The notes under the pieces were generated by a model that saw only the letters and a program-made list of their open reading frames with translations, was not told where the DNA came from and ran no database searches. Source: Melastoma dodecandrum (taxonomy: Eukaryota; Streptophyta; Magnoliopsida; Myrtales; Melastomataceae). From it: DNA of 64,000 bases. This document shows positions 1-10,139 of the stretch, piece after piece. Both the position numbers and the translations under genes were made by a program. The DNA lies in NCBI GenBank assembly GCA_029817715.1, contig JARUPY010000394.1:248001-312000 (forward strand), read 5' to 3'. Every line of letters begins with the position of its first letter. Position 1 is the first letter of the stretch.

Positions 1-376
1 GGGTTAAATGGGAGAAGCGAGGAGAGGCGATCGTTGAGAAAGAGGTATGGGGAGAACATTGTAAAGAAGAACAAAACCGCCCCAAAATCATGGACCGACT
101 GTTCAAGTGGGGTGATGACATAATCCCGGAAAAGGGTCTATAAAGAGTTGAGTTGGAGAGTCTATGGGGAGGGTTTGACCATTATCGTCAGTGTGCCGAG
201 GTGGAAATTAAGAACGTCGAAGACTTTAATCGTGAGGCACGAAAAGTTGCAGACGAAATGTACGAATGTGATCTATGTCAAGGGGACCGTGACGGGAAGC
301 TGGACGAAAAACTCGAAATGTATCTGTTATAGTTTTACTATACAAAAAATTCGAGATATATGTGCATTATTTTTAC
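1..376 (+). pseudogene. Decayed gene fragment, copy A of a dispersed pair
   Basis: This stretch aligns over its whole length with 42784-43145 in the same orientation. In both copies the best-conserved reading runs through phrases such as RLFKWGDDIIPEKG and IKNVEDFNREARKVADE (copy B: RLFEWGNDINPEKC and IKNIEDFNLEARKVANE), so the shared sequence was once protein-coding. A stop codon near position 140 interrupts the frame, and the window edge may cut its start. I do not recognise the parent protein. The acidic and basic mix looks like a soluble helical domain. It could be a gene fragment carried by a transposon or a retropseudogene piece. Confidence 0.45.
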
Positions 377-890
377 ATTCATAAGCGATGTCTGTAGGAC
401 AATCAAATAATAAAATTTATGATATTATCAATAGTCAAGCATCGTCTTGTTGTTTACGGTGGGTAACGTAGTTGATTTTTTTAATGCTTTATATTCTGAT
501 CGTCTCGAATTTGTAAATACGGCAACGGGTTTGAATATTCTAGGAAAAGTGTTGAACAAACTATAAGGCGCCTCGTCATACTAACATGATGCTCAGCGAC
601 GAGGAGAAAGAAATCTCCCTCAATATCGCATAGTTCGCGAGCCATGACGAGGCGAATGCACTATTGGGAAGCTACTGGTCTCATCCAATAAACGAGCACG
701 ATTACATTGATTAAGAATGCTTTGGTAAGGGTTGACGATTGAACCAGACTATATATGCCCGATTTTATGGAGGATTTTGGAAGATTAAGAAAACAAAGAT
801 AAGAAGTGAAGGGTGGTTTATAATTTAACCGTTCTATATAGTTTGCATCATGGACTGAGGAATTAAGAAGGCCGTTCTTGTTATCCATAA
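377..890. other. Unassigned DNA left of the MULE
   Basis: No gene is supported here. An imperfect inverted repeat (GCCTCGTCAT near 571 and ATGACGAGGC near 647) could fold, but nothing marks it as an RNA gene. This is the left half of the locus into which the MULE inserted. It resumes at 9988. Confidence 0.3.
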
Positions 891-899
891 GCTCCGATG
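891..899. repeat. Target site duplication of the MULE, left copy
   Basis: The nine bases GCTCCGATG lie directly outside the left end and recur exactly at 9979-9987 outside the right end. Nine base pairs is the standard duplication length for Mutator-like elements. Confidence 0.92.
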
Positions 900-1528
900 G
901 GAAGCGGCTAACGGTACGTGCACGTGGGACTTACGTAGTTTACTACTTAATACTAAAATTAAGTAGTAAATTTTACTAAAAGTTGACCGTTACTACTCAA
1001 GTCAACGCAAAAGTAGTACAAAAAGTAGTAAATTTTACTACTTATTGGTCTTCTTTTAGTAAAGTCAACGCAAATGTAGTATAAAATGTCGTAAATTTTA
1101 CTACTTTTGGACTGTTCACCGCAGTGCAATTTTACTACTTTTACGCTGACTTTACTAAAACCTCATTTTTTAGTAAAGTCAACGTAGAAGTAGTAAAAAA
1201 AGTAGTAAAATTTACTACTTTTAACTGTACAAATTATGTCAATAAGTAGTAATTTTTTACTACTTTCGTTGTGATTTTTAGTAAAATTATGTTTGAGTTG
1301 GTAAAATTGGTAGTAAATAGGTAGGGTTTGTCGTAAATGTTTACTACTTTAAGCATGTTTTTACTAAAATAAGTAGTAAATTGTCACTACTTTATAGGCG
1401 TTGACTAAGAAATTTTACTACTTTGAACAGTGTTTCCGAACCTAACTCCGAACCTAATTATTCTAAATTTTGATGTGAAATGACTTTTTTGCCCCGGTTA
1501 CTAGTATTATTACTACTTTACTGAAACT
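900..1528 (+). repeat. Left terminal inverted repeat of the MULE
   Basis: About 629 bp is complementary to the right arm. It starts GGAAGCGGCTAACGG, then alternates AGTAGTAAA/TTTACTACT palindromes with GTTGACTTTACTAAAA and its complement, and ends near CTTTACTGAAACTAG. It is about 186 bp shorter than the right arm because it holds only part of the palindrome array. Confidence 0.9.
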
Positions 1529-2230
1529 AGTCCTCCATTTCGTTCGAAGACGTTTTCCTTCCCGCCGCCGATCGTCTTCCTTCCCTCTCCGAACCCATTC
1601 CTTCCGTTTGGTTCGCCGTTGCTGTGGAAGTCGAGGCGGGTCTCCTAGTTTGGACGACAAGGACATCAGGTGGTCGTCCTCTCCCTTTCTCGACCATTTT
1701 CTTCTGCCATTACGGTTTAGGGCTGGAACGGGTAGGATATTAGGTGGTCGCCCGACGCGGTAAGTTGGGTTTTTTTCTGCATTGTGGTTTCGTTATTGGT
1801 TTAGTTGAGTCGGTCGAGTGTTGAAGGTGAGGGTGTGTAGTCGTTTAAGGTTTCGCGACAGATTTGGGTTTCGGTTTTATAGTGGTTAGAGTGGGGCTGG
1901 GTGATGGAGTGGGTGTTCGGTTCGAGTGGGACTGGGTGATGGAGTGGGTGTTCGATTCCGTGGTTTCGTGGGTGTTTTGGTGTGAGTGGCTGATGTACTG
2001 GGTGATGGAGTGGGTGTTCGATTCCGTGGTTTCGTGGGTTTTTTGGTGTGAGTGGCTGATGTACTGGGTGATGGACTGGGTGATGGAGTGGGTTTCGTGG
2101 GTGATTTGGGGTTCGGTTTTAATTCTGTTTTGTTTGAGTGGGGTGTAATTCGGTTTGATATGGTTTCCCTTGATTCGGTTTGTAATCTTTAGTTGATTTC
2201 CTTTTTAGTTATTTCATCGAAAGTGCAGAT
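1529..2230 (+). promoter_or_regulatory. Promoter and 5' leader region of the Ulp1 gene
   Basis: Between the left arm and the ATG at 2231 lies a pyrimidine-rich stretch (1540-1700) followed by a GT-rich stretch. The transcription start is probably within or just inside the arm, as is usual for MULE genes. No TATA box could be assigned. A 66-bp tandem repeat occupies 1941-2072. Confidence 0.4.
1941..2072 (+). repeat. 66-bp tandem repeat, two copies, in the Ulp1 gene leader
   Basis: Units 1941-2006 and 2007-2072 differ at about one position. Both contain GAGTGGGTGTTCG and TGGCTGATGTACTGGG. Partial, more diverged copies flank them on both sides (from about 1895 and to about 2105). The repeat is GT-rich and lies upstream of the inferred start codon. 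Confidence 0.8.
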
Positions 2231-5200
2231 ATGGAAGAAGAATTTGCAGAATTTCCAGGAGAAAATTCACCCGAGGCATTCGGTGATCACCCTCCAGAAG
2301 CTCCTAACGAAGGCAACACACCAGCTTCTGCTTCTTCTAAAAAGGAGAAGGCGAAGTGGCTGCGTAAAGACAAGGTAAATGTTGAACCATCATTGTTGTG
2401 AGTCATTATGATTCTAGTATTGAGGTAGTCTTCGTGTGTTTACTCAGGAGTACCTTTATACAAGGTGTAGTCCGCGGAAGTTGTTTTCTGTCCTGAATAC
2501 ATTTAATGATGCGAAGCGGGCAGCCCTTTCTGACTTAGGATTTAATGGGCTATTGCATTTGGCAAGTAGGCAAGTTCATCACAAGGCGTTGAAGTGTTGT
2601 CTTAAGTTGTTCGACCCCGTTAAGAGGGTAATGGTAATTGATGGTGTGGAGCACCGAATGCAGTCTGTTGATGTTGAGGCCCTGATTGGCTTACCTGCTA
2701 CGAAAGTCGGTGTGCCATTTAGTGGTCACATGGAGACCGTTCGGGATGAACTTAAACTTCACCTGAAGAGAGGGAAGATATCTCTGAAGTCCGTTGAAAG
2801 TACAATGATGGGAAGAGATTTTCCCGATGACCTTTGGAAGGCGGAGGTCGTACTTTTCATAGTAGGATGCTATCTGTGCCCGACAACTGCCTTCGATATT
2901 GACAAGGAGTACCTTCGAGCCACACGGGATGTCGAGGCAATTTGTAAGTTTGACTGGGCCACTCACGTGCTTGATAATCTTGTTAGTCAAGTGAGGGCAT
3001 TCAAAAGTCATCAGGGAAAGTATATAGGAGGTTGCGTTCATCTACTGCTGGTGAGATCTTATAGTGAAGTGTTTGTTTAGCTTATTTATTGAGTTAAGAG
3101 TGAAGTGTTTACTCTGTAAGAAACATCGTTAATGTTTGCCTTTGTTATTACATGCAGTTGTTTTATGCTTGCAAAAAGTCTGTTGAGGACAGCAGCTCAA
3201 GAAACACCAGTAGGACAATGCCTCGGTGTCGAGATTGGGATGATGAGCGGCTGAAAGCCATTTTTTGCGTTGCTTATGCTGAAGTTGCCGATCTTGTAAG
3301 TTTTGTCCACCTTCTAATGCACGTACTTGTGTATTTATTACTATACGATGAGAAATTGTGTCATAATGTAATTAACAGGAAGAAGGTGATGTCGAAACTA
3401 ATCCAGAGGAAGAAGTTGATCCTACGAGCGACTCTGGCAAGATGGCAATTATTATGCATCGTCTGAAGGTAAGCTTAGTTCTGTGTTTGTTTATAATTTG
3501 GATTTGAAGTTTAATTTTAACAATGGCGTTGTATGTTTGCCTTCAATACCAGACAGTGGAACTTTCTGTCATGAGACTCCATGCTAGTAATGAGCACATC
3601 ATCCGGAAATTGAATTACATTATCGCTGAAGTTAGAAGACAAAGAGGGCGAGCAGGCAAACCTGTCAAGGAAAAGACCACAGCTGGACATGATGGAGGGC
3701 AGGAAGAAGAGCCTGAAGGAGTCGCACCACGAAACCCTGATGACAATGTCGAGCAGGTACAATCTCCACAAACTCACCCACGTGAACCGGACACGGCCTT
3801 CAATGTAGCTGAAGTTGAAGTTGGGTCAACTATGATTTCGGAGAGAAGCTTGGTGCCGGTCCATCCTCCTCAGATGCAAGATAAATTGCCCGAAGGTTCA
3901 GACGATTATTCCGACCCTCGTGCATTACAACTTGCTCGAGGTCTGAATAGACTATCTGTATTCTTTGGACCTTCGGAGGCTGTTAATCAGAAACGAGACA
4001 CTCTATCTGACCTCGACTTGACACCATCTGAGGAACGTGATCGGGATTTCCTGTTTGGGAATAAAGGAAAGGCAAAAATGGTTGATGAAGATGTTAACAC
4101 AGAGGTAGATGTTCCCACAGATAACGAAGATGTTAAGACAACAAAAGCATCTCCGCCAGAAGAGGAAGATGTTCCGATATATAAGGAAGATGTTAAGACA
4201 GGGGATCCCATAGTTGCTGATCCAGAAGTTGTTCAAGACATGGAAGAGGTGAAGAGGATTGGTGAGGAGGCCGAAGTTCATTTGAAGGTGAAGTATCATT
4301 ACTTTGCATTGTGTAAATAAATGTTCCAATAAATGCAAGGTCTGAATTACACTATCGTACTCACGACAGGAAAGTGGATCATCGACAACAGCTGTTCTCT
4401 TCAGAAAGACCACACGACGTACGGCTGAGCGGAAACCGTCGGCGTTCAAGAGCTCCCCGTTTGTCCCCCCAAAGCCGGTTACAAGGGCCAGGAAGCGTGC
4501 TCGGACAGCTATCCCTGAGGTATAACAACCAGCCAGCATGGAATCATACCATGAAGCACCATTGAAGAAAGACAGGATTACAGTGTTAATCCATGGTTGT
4601 AATTTTTCATTGTTAGGCGCTACAAAAATTCTTCCCAGCGGATTTGCCAGTAAGTGTGCTGAAAAACTTTACAACGGCTCAATGGAATATCATTGAGTAT
4701 GCTTGGAATGAGGACCACGAGCCTAGGTTAGTGTCACTGTCCTCGGTCTTTATGTATTGGGATATTATTGTACTTTGTTCAAATGGCTACACTGGTTTAT
4801 CTGATGCAGCGAATGTCTATGTATGACGGAATCCGCTCACCTTAATAGACAGGCCATGCTTTCTCTTTTACCAAACAGATGGATATGTAATGATGTAAGA
4901 TTGCATAATATATTACTTGCTTCCATTATTGACGGGTAAGGGTGACTTCTATATGAGTAACATTTACATGATGCAGGTTATAGATTTCCATGCCATTATG
5001 CTACAGAGTAGAGTGGATCCAGAAAAGAAAAGGATTTGGTACCTTCCCACTTGGTTAGGGGTAAGTGATTACAAAGGTTTATCCATTGTAAATGTGATGT
5101 ACAGGATGCTAACCGAGAACGCGATCACAGAATCTTGCGTCCTATCAGTATAGTGCTGCAAAAATGCCCGTCATAAGCAAAGGAACTGCCGCAGCCTTGT

Positions 5201-6068
5201 ACGCGCACTTCAAGAATCACATTGGCAAAAACCATGAAGTGCAATTGGTAAGTATCCCCACAATTTACTACATCTGCATATGAAAATGTTGTAATATGTT
5301 CCAACTATTTACATGGATGTCTTGTAATGTCTTAACTGGACTTTTGACAAAAAACCTGTGCAGATATTTATTCCGGTTTGCCTAGGTGAATCACATTGGG
5401 CGTTACAGATAATTTCATTCAGGACACAGCAAGTCATCATTATGGACACAATCCATAACAAATTGTCCAACAGAGGAGGAAGAGCAGACCTTCATCATCG
5501 TGTGTTACAGCTTGTGAGTATCCTGTTGGATCAGAATAAGGTGAAATCTAAGGTTAAAGGGTATCAAGTACCAGACATTTGCAACTGGAAAATAAATTAT
5601 CCGACGAACGTGCCAGACCAGATGGCTGCTGGAAATGAGTACGTCCCTCAACTTCACCTATTTCTCTTTGAACTTAACCAATGGCGGCAATTGGTTAACA
5701 TAATCTGATTTTGTATTGTATAGAAATGACTGTGGAATATATGTCATGAAATTCATGACATTGGCTGAACCCCCGGAAGGCGCTGAACAAGTGGTATGGT
5801 CTTCTTTTTTCATGCAATACTGTCAAAGCCGTTTTCAATTCACGGAGTAGCAAATGCCCCGTTACGAACCTGTTGCTGACAGCCATTCATCATTGTGAAT
5901 TAGGTTGTAGGAGTTGCTGATAGGTTGAGGCTGGTTGTAAGCATGATAAAATGGCCTGGGAATGACGTTAGGAAAAGAATTCAGCAGAGAGTTAAGGATG
6001 ATGTCAACAAAAAGATCAAACCCCCAGAGAGCAGTGCTGCATCAACATGGAATCCTGCAGTTGTTTAG
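2231..6068 (+). CDS. Ulp1-like cysteine protease (peptidase C48) gene of the KI-MULE, 13 exons
   Basis: A continuous frame of 921 residues results from exons 2231-2374, 2448-3050, 3158-3295, 3379-3468, 3553-4287, 4370-4519, 4617-4726, 4810-4894, 4977-5060, 5131-5247, 5364-5638, 5724-5793 and 5904-6068, every intron being GT-AG. The first 50 residues are acidic then basic. Residues about 49-250 match the N-terminal domain typical of plant transposon Ulp1 proteins (YTRCSPRKLFSVLN near its start, then ALIGLPATKVGVPF). A charged linker with EDV repeats follows. The C-terminal peptidase keeps His763 (ESHWAL), Asp780 (IIMDTIHN) and Cys847 (NDCGIYV), with Gln838 before the cysteine. The family cleaves SUMO or SUMO-like conjugates, but what transposon copies do is unknown. 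The start was chosen because the ATG is followed by a clean phase-0 donor. It converges on the transposase gene. Confidence 0.82.
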
Positions 6069-6300
6069 TAACCTCGGTGTCCATAATGCATTTCCTGACC
6101 ATGGTGTGCAGCCGTAACATCTTCCCCAGTCAGTTGGTGAACGTCTTCACGGACTGTTGTGGATCTTTTTTGGCAGACTTTGTAAGGTTATGTACTGTAA
6201 TAGAACCTAATAGCAGACAGGGGATAATGCAACACAGAATGTACAGGCGGGTGTATAGTCCGCTTTCTGCCGAAATGCTGACGAAATTTTATAATTTAGC
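6069..6300. other. Shared 3' intergenic region of the two MULE genes
   Basis: These 232 bp separate the two converging stop codons and must hold both polyadenylation regions. No coding sequence is seen. Confidence 0.5.
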
Positions 6301-8394
6301 CTACATATTATGCTGTCCATACACTGAGTTATCTTCATAGCAGACATTACCTTCAGAATCAGAAGAAGAATCAGTACATACGTTACCTACATTGTCCGCA
6401 TTGATCCGACGAGATGGCTGTCGTTGAGATGGCCCTACACCAAAATCTTCCTTGCTTCCATGAATGACGAACCCGCGACGATTCTCGTCAGCAAAATTAA
6501 ACGCGACTCGACCATGGAACTTTCTTCCACCTTCATCTTCGACAGTACTCTTCTCCAACTCCAACGTTAATGATTGAATGCTTTTCTGGAGCTTCCGAGA
6601 TGCTATGTCAGATCGGGATGCCAAAAAACACATACGTCTGCATGCGGCCATTAGAATACCTTGCCGTAGATCAGCTCGATCAACCCCGTATTCACGGTTA
6701 GAGAGACATTCATAAGTATTACTCTTTGCTGCCTTTGTCCACCTTTTGTTTACCAGATGCTTCGGTATTGACAAAAAACCTTCAACTTTGGCTACATGGA
6801 ATAGGTGGGCACATGGAAAACCAAATGTCTCAAAATGTAAGCAACTACAGCTGAATTGGACAAGTGCCTTGGCTGATGACACTTGTATGCACCCATGTTC
6901 ACCATCATAACACGAAAGAGTGTATATCCTCGCAATATTCCCATCAACTCTATGTTCCACGTAAAATCGCGACTCCTTCATGAGTTCGGACTGAACTTTA
7001 CGAAAAGAACTGATGGTGTACAATCGACTAGCATCCTCCTCAAGTCTGTGCAACATCGTAAGTGGCCTGATCTCCTTATGCAATGACTTAAAATCCTCCT
7101 CGTACTCCTTGTGACGTAGATCAGCTACAGCACGCTCCAAATTGTGAACGAAATCATGCAGTCTATGTTTGTTGTTCACATATCCCTTCATATATCTGTG
7201 CATTCGTTCGCAGCGTTGAGTACTTCTAAGCTCTGCCCAAAAATGACCCTGAAGATATGTCTGCCACCACATATGCCGGCATGCATATATCTGTTGTAGC
7301 CATCTAACAGATATGGACCCTGTATGGGTCATTAAAGCATACCACTCCTGTTCGACTTCTTCACTTGGTCTACTGTTATACATGAATGACGAAATACGAG
7401 CTCGTAAGGCAGGATCCTGTACACGACAGTTTATGTTCCGACTAAAATGCCAAAGACATAACCTATGCCTTGACATTGGCCATACTTCTCTCACAGATGC
7501 AATCATCGCTTTGTCCGCGTCTGTGACCACGCGAAGCGGATGTTTGCCACCCATTATCTGTGTATGAGTCCGCAGGAGCCAAGTGTAGTCAGCAATAGTT
7601 TCATTACTCATCAACGCAGACCCAAAGACAGTCGTTTGATGATGATGATTGACACCGACGATAATCACCATTTGCATTCCATACTTGTTTGTCTTGAACG
7701 TGGAATCTAGTGCTACGACATCGCCGAATGCCTCATAATCAGTGATTGAGGTACTGTCTGCCCAATATATGCGACTCACTTCATTATTCTCCACAAATGT
7801 TTCAAAGGCCATACCAGTGTCAGTATTCCTCCTAGACAGGAGATATGCAATGACGGAATCACAACGACTAACAACCCCAGCAGACTCTTCCTTAAGCTTC
7901 CGATTATTTAGGTCCTTTATTAGAAAACCGGCACGTGAGTGTCCTCCAGATGCGTGTACAACTAGTCGCATAATATCACACTGTCTAAATCCGACGTCAA
8001 GCATTCGACGGATAAAAGTGATATCTTCATCCGAAATTTGTCGCCTTTCTCGCATGAAATAGGACAAACCTTCACTCACCATCTCATGATTATGTTCCAA
8101 CTGTACTGCAACGAAGCTCCATTGTCCATTAACCTCCACTCTCGCTTTGAAGAAACAGTTGCAACCTCTCTTCACAGATGCTCTAACCCGACTTCTGGCC
8201 GTCAACACAGTTCCATCAGAACACTCGCCTTCCCTTGAACAAACCCACTTTCTCATCACACAATCACCATTTCTTATTTTTTGCCGATCTCTTCTCCTAA
8301 CTGAAAACCCATGAACACTCGCATACGTTTTAATGAACTCTTCAACTTCTTCGGCCGTGGTAAATGACATATTCAAAATCTGTTCTTCATTCAT
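6301..8394 (-). CDS. MURA transposase, FAR1/FHY3-like (MULE domain and SWIM zinc finger)
   Basis: This is an uninterrupted frame of 697 residues from the ATG at 8394. The frame stays open to 8454 but has no ATG there, so either 8394 is the start or a short upstream exon joins at the acceptor-like TGTAG near 8433. Numbering the frame from 8454, a FAR1-type DNA-binding domain spans about 30-125 (C..C..HNH pattern ending in LEHNHEM). The MULE catalytic core follows, with Asp250 (VALDSTF), Asp312 (VVTDAD) and Glu416 (TQRCERMH) as the likely DDE residues. A SWIM zinc finger lies at 536-550 (CSC, then CAH). The protein should bind the terminal repeats and cut the element out. About 700 residues is normal for the family, and no frameshift or stop is seen. 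Confidence 0.9.
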   Translation of the reverse strand: MNEEQILNMSFTTAEEVEEFIKTYASVHGFSVRRRDRQKIRNGDCVMRKWVCSREGECSDGTVLTARSRVRASVKRGCNCFFKARVEVNGQWSFVAVQLEHNHEMVSEGLSYFMRERRQISDEDITFIRRMLDVGFRQCDIMRLVVHASGGHSRAGFLIKDLNNRKLKEESAGVVSRCDSVIAYLLSRRNTDTGMAFETFVENNEVSRIYWADSTSITDYEAFGDVVALDSTFKTNKYGMQMVIIVGVNHHHQTTVFGSALMSNETIADYTWLLRTHTQIMGGKHPLRVVTDADKAMIASVREVWPMSRHRLCLWHFSRNINCRVQDPALRARISSFMYNSRPSEEVEQEWYALMTHTGSISVRWLQQIYACRHMWWQTYLQGHFWAELRSTQRCERMHRYMKGYVNNKHRLHDFVHNLERAVADLRHKEYEEDFKSLHKEIRPLTMLHRLEEDASRLYTISSFRKVQSELMKESRFYVEHRVDGNIARIYTLSCYDGEHGCIQVSSAKALVQFSCSCLHFETFGFPCAHLFHVAKVEGFLSIPKHLVNKRWTKAAKSNTYECLSNREYGVDRADLRQGILMAACRRMCFLASRSDIASRKLQKSIQSLTLELEKSTVEDEGGRKFHGRVAFNFADENRRGFVIHGSKEDFGVGPSQRQPSRRINADNVGNVCTDSSSDSEGNVCYEDNSVYGQHNM

Positions 8395-9163
8395 ATCAGT
8401 GACTATATTGAAGAAACGTTGAACATCCCGGTCACCTACATTGACATTAAGCAAAACAATATGCTATCAATATATTCGAAAAATGGTGTTGGTAAACACT
8501 TATTTCGACTTCTCGTCGAACCATAACGTCAACGCTACTATTTGTTTTCTCCATTTCCAACTTATGTCCAGCTTACCAACTTCACAAATAATAATCTACA
8601 TCTTACAAATCTGACCCAACTTAGCAACAATAAGGGAGGAAGCATGTCTTCACCAAATCTGGGCCGATCTTCATTCAGTAGACTTTCCATTTCTTAAGGC
8701 CACCGCTGGGGAAAGCCTGGACTCCACCTGCAGATTAACAGGAAGAAGGTGAAGGACCAGATGCAGCAAACGAATATCAGCCCTTCACTCGACCTGCACC
8801 TGCACCCGAATAAGATCAAACTGACACACCTCACACTCCTCATACCTCCACCTACAGCCGAAAATTTGGGACACTCCACCTGCAGCCGAAGATCTTGCAG
8901 CCAAAATCTGGGACAATCCACCTGCAGCCGAAGATCTTGCAGGAAGTCTGCCTCCGGGAGCAACGAATCGTCCACCAGGTGGTCCGGAAGCTCGTCCTGC
9001 TGCAACAACTCCTACTCCAACTACGGACGCTTTGATGCAGCCAGCTCTAAATGGGTAGCTTTCGGTCAAACTTACTCAAGATTCCAAAACTACTATGCAG
9101 GTCTACTAATCAAGTTAGTAAAAAAGTCCACACGGTGTAATATTTACGAACACATTTACTAAT
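8395..9163 (-). promoter_or_regulatory. Leader and promoter side of the transposase gene
   Basis: This 770-bp stretch between the transposase and the right arm should hold its promoter and any 5' exon. It contains a 42-bp tandem repeat (8868-8951) and a proline/leucine-coding look in several frames that comes from the repeat. No convincing coding exon was found. Confidence 0.4.
8868..8951. repeat. 42-bp tandem repeat, two copies
   Basis: Units 8868-8909 and 8910-8951 both contain CCACCTGCAGCCGAAGATCT. A third, diverged copy precedes them near 8845. The unit is unrelated to the 66-bp repeat at the other end of the element. Confidence 0.75.
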
Positions 9164-9978
9164 AGTTTCAGTAAAGTAGTAATAATACTAGTAATCGGGG
9201 CAAAAAAGTCATTTCACATCAAAATTTAGAATAATTAGGTTCGGAGTTAGGTTCGGAAACACTGTTCAAAGTAGTAAAATTTCTTAGTCAACGCCTATAA
9301 AGTAGTAACAATTTACTACTTATTTTAGTAAAAACATGCTTAAAGTAGTAAACATTTACGAAAAACCCTACCTATTTACTACAAATTTTACCAACTCAAA
9401 CATAATTTTACTAAAAATCACAACGAAAGTAGTAAACAATTACTACTTATTGACATAATTTGTACAGTTAAAAGTAGTAAATTTTACTACTTTTTATACT
9501 ACTTTTTCGTTGACTTTACTAAAAAGGAGAAATTTAGTAAAGTCAACGTAGAAGTAGTAAAAAAAGTAGTAAAATTTACTACTTTTTTTACTACTTTTAC
9601 GTTGACTTTACTACAAGTGTGGTTTTTTTAGTAAAGTCAACGCAAATGTAGTAAAAAAAGTAGTAAATTTTACTACTTTTTTTACTACTTCTACGTTGAC
9701 TTTACTAAAAAATGAGGTTTTAGTAAAGTCAGCGTAAAAGTAGTAAAATTGCACTGCGGTGAACAGTCCAAAAGTAGTAAAATTTACGACATTTTATACT
9801 ACATTTGCGTTGACTTTACTAAAAGAAGACCAATAAGTAGTAAAATTTACTACTTTTTGTACTACTTTTGCGTTGACTTGAGTAGTAACGGTCAACTTTT
9901 AGTAAAATTTACTACTTAATTTTAGTATTAAGTAGTAAACTATGTAAGTCCCACGTGCACGTACCGTTAGCCGCTTCC
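9164..9978 (-). repeat. Right terminal inverted repeat of the MULE, with two 79-bp palindromes
   Basis: This 815-bp arm is complementary to 900-1528 but carries about 186 extra bases in the middle. The extra DNA is made of two successive near-perfect palindromes, 9535-9613 and 9629-9707, each centred on AAATTT or AAATTTT and bounded by TAGTAAAGTCAACG and its complement. Single-strand folding would give a row of hairpins. Confidence 0.9.
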
Positions 9979-9987
9979 GCTCCGATG
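9979..9987. repeat. Target site duplication of the MULE, right copy
   Basis: GCTCCGATG is identical to 891-899. Confidence 0.92.
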
Positions 9988-10139
9988 GTGAAAAAAATTT
10001 GAGTTGTCCGGATGCTCCCCTAAAAATGAAAGACTTGTAGCGACTTAAACATTTAATTTTGCGCCATGTACTCGCTTGGCAATGTCACACTCCTTGGGTT
10101 ACGTATATCAACAACTTCTCCATTTTAAGTAAACTCAAA
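9988..10139. other. Right flank of the MULE insertion
   Basis: This continues the locus interrupted at 890. No gene is seen. Confidence 0.3.

Larger units (their letters stand above)
900..9978. mobile_element. Complete 9.08-kb KAONASHI-type Mutator-like element
   Basis: The element begins GGAAGCGGCTAACGG and ends with the exact reverse complement, between perfect 9-bp duplications. It has long terminal inverted repeats (900-1528 and 9164-9978) rich in AGTAGTAAA palindromes. Inside are a rightward Ulp1-type protease gene (2231-6068) and a leftward FAR1-like MURA transposase gene (6301-8394), with about 230 bp between their stops. MULEs that carry a Ulp1-like peptidase gene are known in plants as KAONASHI (KI) elements. 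Both genes are open, and ends and duplication are undecayed, so this looks like a young and possibly autonomous copy. Autonomy is inference: transcription and excision cannot be judged from sequence. Confidence 0.9.

Noticed and set aside
565..660. Inverted repeat that could be a microRNA precursor
   Set aside because: Arms are short and imperfect, with no evidence of a mature RNA. Small-RNA reads would be needed.
900..1528. AGTAGTAAA repeats considered as a CRISPR-like array or satellite
   Set aside because: The repeats are palindromic, irregularly spaced, and mirrored at 9164-9978; they are transposon arms.
1864..2148. Trp/Val-rich open frame in the MULE leader
   Set aside because: It lacks an ATG at its start and its repetition comes from the 66-bp tandem repeat. 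It lies upstream of the better supported Ulp1 start.
8749..9162. Open frames on both strands in the right subterminal region
   Set aside because: They arise from the 42-bp repeat and have no family resemblance.
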